DNA of 33,660 nt, taken from assembly GCF_027319265.1 (NCBI RefSeq), contig NZ_DAHVNP010000033.1, forward strand, positions 1 to 33,660, read 5' to 3'. Below the pieces are notes generated by a model. The model was not told the origin of the DNA and searched no databases. It worked only from the letters and a program-made list of their open reading frames with translations. The translations under genes were made by a program, and so were the position numbers. Every line of letters begins with the position of its first letter. Position 1 is the stretch's first letter. Shown here one piece after another: positions 31,603-33,660 of the stretch. The DNA comes from Ferrimicrobium sp. Its GTDB lineage: Bacteria > Actinomycetota > Acidimicrobiia > Acidimicrobiales > Acidimicrobiaceae.

Positions 31603-31632
31603 TACACTGAAGAAATGAGTAATCAACAATGA
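31603..31632 (+). promoter_or_regulatory. Leaderless promoter with a 5-codon leader ORF
   Basis: TACACT (31603-31608) is 6 bases before an ATG (31615) that opens MSNQQ and stops at a TGA overlapping the next ATG (31629) as ATGA. A leaderless ribosome would translate this micro-ORF and could restart on the downstream gene. The alternative is that 31629 has its own weak start without RBS. Confidence 0.4.
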
Positions 31633-31922
31633 CTAATACCAGCTCTACGGCAATCACCGAGCCAAGTGCAATCTCTACACCCAAGGGCGTTGACCTACTG
31701 CTCCCGCTTGACACTCCTAGGGATATCCTCGACATCTTTGTAGCGTCCTGCAACATCGGTCAATGCAGCTGCGACACAAACTTTGTCTCTAAAATTACCG
31801 GGGTCGAATTGGTTGAGGAACCAGGACTCCTTCGAGTACGGGTTTCGGGGGCTGTCACACCAGAGGAGGTACTCGCGGAGATGGGGAGCTCGGCACCTGA
31901 ACTTGAGGGAAAGCCCTCCTAA
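31629..31922 (+). CDS. Small Cys-motif protein of unknown function
   Basis: Protein of 97 aa with no recognised family. A Thr/Ser-rich start is followed by LLLPLDTPRDILDIFVASCN and then C46 and C48 in GQCSCD (C41, C46, C48 together form a CxxxxCxC cluster). The second half (KITGVELVEEPGLLRVRVSG) has beta-alpha-beta character. Its ATG overlaps the end of a 5-codon leader ORF. It lies near ArsR and PadR genes and could bind a metal or sulfur; this is inference. Confidence 0.6.
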   Translation: MTNTSSTAITEPSAISTPKGVDLLLPLDTPRDILDIFVASCNIGQCSCDTNFVSKITGVELVEEPGLLRVRVSGAVTPEEVLAEMGSSAPELEGKPS

Positions 31923-32204
31923 CGAGCAGATCTTTTCATACGATCACGCGGGGGCGTAGCCAGCGTCAGCGATGCGTTCATCACGCCCTCGATCAAATCA
32001 AAACAACAGGTACGGATAATTGAATGTTCCTCATGCATTGTAGAACCACACAAGGAAACCATTCTCATCCTGCTTAAGGAACCAACTGCCTCCCCAAGCC
32101 GATTGTAGACCTTGCTATCTGCTCTTGGGCGATGGCAACGAATCCGTCGATCCCGTCATCCCACGATAGGCATAACCTTGGGATAGGCATCCATCAACAA
32201 CACT
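31923..32204. other. Intergenic region
   Basis: No gene, repeat or structure stood out. It separates the convergent Cys-motif gene and the lipoprotein remnant. Confidence 0.4.
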
Positions 32205-32633
32205 TCACGAGCGGCTGAAAGCAAAATGCCAACGATGACCCTGGACTACTGTTGATCCTTTCCAGGTACCGCCATGCACAACAGCCTCAAATACTTCATT
32301 GTGGGGAAAGATCAGTCACATTCATGTATCCTGGAAGGTGCCATGAATAGCATAGGAAACACCAGCAAGAGACATGACCTTACCCCGGATCGCCCCTGAA
32401 TGATCTTGCCGCAGAACCATGACCACAGGGACGCCTGTTGTTCGGTCATAGAATTCACCGGTCCAGCGACCAATGATAGTGCCCTTTGCTATTCCACAAG
32501 AACTAAGGGCGCAAGAACATGCTAGGCAGACGATGATCAACCCGAGCCAAGAACGCCGCTGAATGCGTTGGTGTAGGTCCACAATGGTGGATCCGTGACA
32601 CCAAAGGCGCTGTCTTATGGTCATCCGCGTCAT
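32205..32633 (-). pseudogene. Lipoprotein gene interrupted by two nonsense codons
   Basis: The frame from ATG at 32633 (AGGAG upstream) has a signal with helix WLGLIIVCLACSCALSSC and lipobox LSSC (C46), then GRWTGEFYDRTTGVPVVMVL and DHSGAIRGKVMSLAG. It stops at 32322, at TFQDT. In the same frame, after two close stops, the protein-like sequence resumes (LIFPHNEVFEAVVHGGTWKG, then TVVQGHRWHFAFSRS) and ends at 32205. The second part has the same beta-rich character, so two nonsense mutations within a few codons best explain it. The start is 9 bases after the MFS stop, so it was probably co-transcribed. A truncated but functional 103-aa lipoprotein is possible. Confidence 0.6.
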
Positions 32634-32642
32634 CGAACGCTC

Positions 32643-33660
32643 CTATGCTCTTGGCGCGACCCACTCTGGATGCGCTCTCCACGCAGGTTCACGCTTACGT
32701 CGTTTTGGGTCGGTCTCCTTGAATAACAGCAACAGGATCAACCCCGAGAACCCTACCAGCACAGTTCCAACCCAAATCGCAGCAGATACTCCCGCGAATA
32801 CAGCTACCCCACCTAAAACAAGTGGTCCAACTGCGTATCCCCCGTCACGCCAAAGCCGATACACCCCAAGGGCACCTCCGCGCCATCTGGGATCTGCCGT
32901 ATCTCCCACCGTAGTAATGAGATTTGGATACACCAGCGCCATCCCAGCACCCATCAGTATGACGGCGAGATACCAAAGGGCATGGCCGCTGGCTCCGACA
33001 AAGACGGCGAGCCCACCGGAGATCAAAAAAGTGCCTACAGTGATAGGGAACTTGCGACCGACTCTATCAGCCAAGGCACCGCTTGCGACTTGTCCAAACC
33101 CCCATACCCAGGCGTAGATCCCCACAAGCAGTCCCACCTCGGCCAATGAGACACCTCGACGCAACAGAAAAAGTGGGAAAAAGGCTGCTACGAGACTATC
33201 AGCAAACTTGTTGATAAAGCCCGCCTGACAGACTGCCAGCATAGAACGATCATGCCAACTCATGTACACACCAAGGCGCGTCAACTTTGGAGCTGGCTGT
33301 GCTGGATGAGCTTTTGCATCCGGACCAGAACCCATCGATTCCGAGTGGGCAAAGGGCAGCGTCTCCTTTGCTGGTCCAAGAGTGACCAGAACCCCAATGA
33401 CCACCACGCCCAAAACAAGTAGATAAGGAGTGGGACGCAACCCATAGCTGGTTACGAGGAGACCAGCCAAGAAACCACCAACCCCCACCCCCACATAGCC
33501 GGCCGATTCATCGATACCGACGGCGAGTCCTCGATTCACCGGGCCGACGAGATCAATTTTGGCGGTCACCGACATCGTCCAGGTGAGTGCCTGGTTCACC
33601 CCTAGGAAAAGATTTGCGATAATCACCTGCCACCATGCCGTTGCAAAGATGATGATGAGC
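32643..33660 (-). CDS. MFS transporter, 5' end beyond the window
   Basis: The frame remains open to the window edge: residues before the apparent GTG start at 33626 (FATAWWQV) are still hydrophobic, so the gene starts outside. Visible helices include SAGYVGVGVGGFLAGLLV, then a loop with basic residues, then WGFGQVASGALADRVGRKFP, the canonical MFS loop 8-9 motif (GxLaDrxGRk). The C-terminus is basic (FKETDPKRRKREP). Substrate unknown. It is followed within 9 bases by the lipoprotein remnant. Confidence 0.88.
   Translation of the reverse strand, partial: LIIIFATAWWQVIIANLFLGVNQALTWTMSVTAKIDLVGPVNRGLAVGIDESAGYVGVGVGGFLAGLLVTSYGLRPTPYLLVLGVVVIGVLVTLGPAKETLPFAHSESMGSGPDAKAHPAQPAPKLTRLGVYMSWHDRSMLAVCQAGFINKFADSLVAAFFPLFLLRRGVSLAEVGLLVGIYAWVWGFGQVASGALADRVGRKFPITVGTFLISGGLAVFVGASGHALWYLAVILMGAGMALVYPNLITTVGDTADPRWRGGALGVYRLWRDGGYAVGPLVLGGVAVFAGVSAAIWVGTVLVGFSGLILLLLFKETDPKRRKREPAWRAHPEWVAPRA

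Noticed and set aside
32322-32324. Selenocysteine at the TGA of the lipoprotein frame
   Set aside because: No SECIS-like stem was seen, a second TGA follows two codons later, and the family has no Cys at that place as far as I can tell.

Overview
The window looks like chromosome of an acidophilic, sulfur- and probably iron-oxidising actinobacterium of the Acidimicrobium/Ferrimicrobium type. This is inferred from moderate GC, many TANNNT-type leaderless promoters, an actinobacterial STPK/PP2C pair and a complete sHdr sulfur-oxidation operon. The genus cannot be fixed from sequence reading alone.

Layout. Positions 525-1689 (-) hold a DsrE-like/FmdE-like pair behind a CsoR/CstR-type palindrome. 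Positions 2148-2580 (-) hold a frameshifted TDT (TehA/SLAC1) transporter remnant. Positions 2658-4486 (+) hold a TetR regulator and an MFS_4 transporter with a clear operator. Positions 5015-8193 (+) hold a sulfide:quinone-oxidoreductase-like flavoprotein, the sHdr-type lipoate:protein ligase and an ArsR regulator. Positions 8223-20228 (-) hold a 12-kb sHdr operon, in transcription order tusA, dsrE3A, shdrC1, shdrB1, shdrA, hyp, shdrB3 (fused C2-B2), etfB, etfA, a membrane FeS/cytochrome-like ETF:quinone oxidoreductase (EMO), a small Cys/His protein, two lipoate-binding proteins, dsrE2 and a receiver-Rieske fusion. Positions 20425-21061 hold a decayed ORF. Positions 21470-24901 (-) hold a small membrane protein, then PP2C - Ser/Thr kinase - glutamine synthetase family. 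Positions 25072-26622 (-) hold an amino-acid permease, and 27066-27374 (-) a MazG/PRA-PH-like pyrophosphohydrolase. Positions 28523-28761 hold a previously uncalled 51-codon small gene with its own promoter and terminator. Positions 29101-31922 hold a second DsrE-like gene, a PadR regulator with a Cys-rich tail, a second ArsR, a SHOCT protein and small Cys-containing proteins. Positions 32205-33660 (-) hold a lipoprotein pseudogene and a partial MFS transporter.

How it works together (established for sHdr systems, inferred here): SQR makes sulfane sulfur. TusA and the DsrE proteins relay persulfide in the cytoplasm to LbpA and the sHdr complex. sLpl attaches the lipoate. EtfAB and EMO would carry the electrons to (mena)quinone. 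The ArsR gene next to the ligase is the likely sensor. The least explained parts are the receiver-Rieske fusion, the Cys/His protein, the tandem LbpA genes, the PadR gene with an internal start for a Cys-rich peptide, and the 51-aa small gene.
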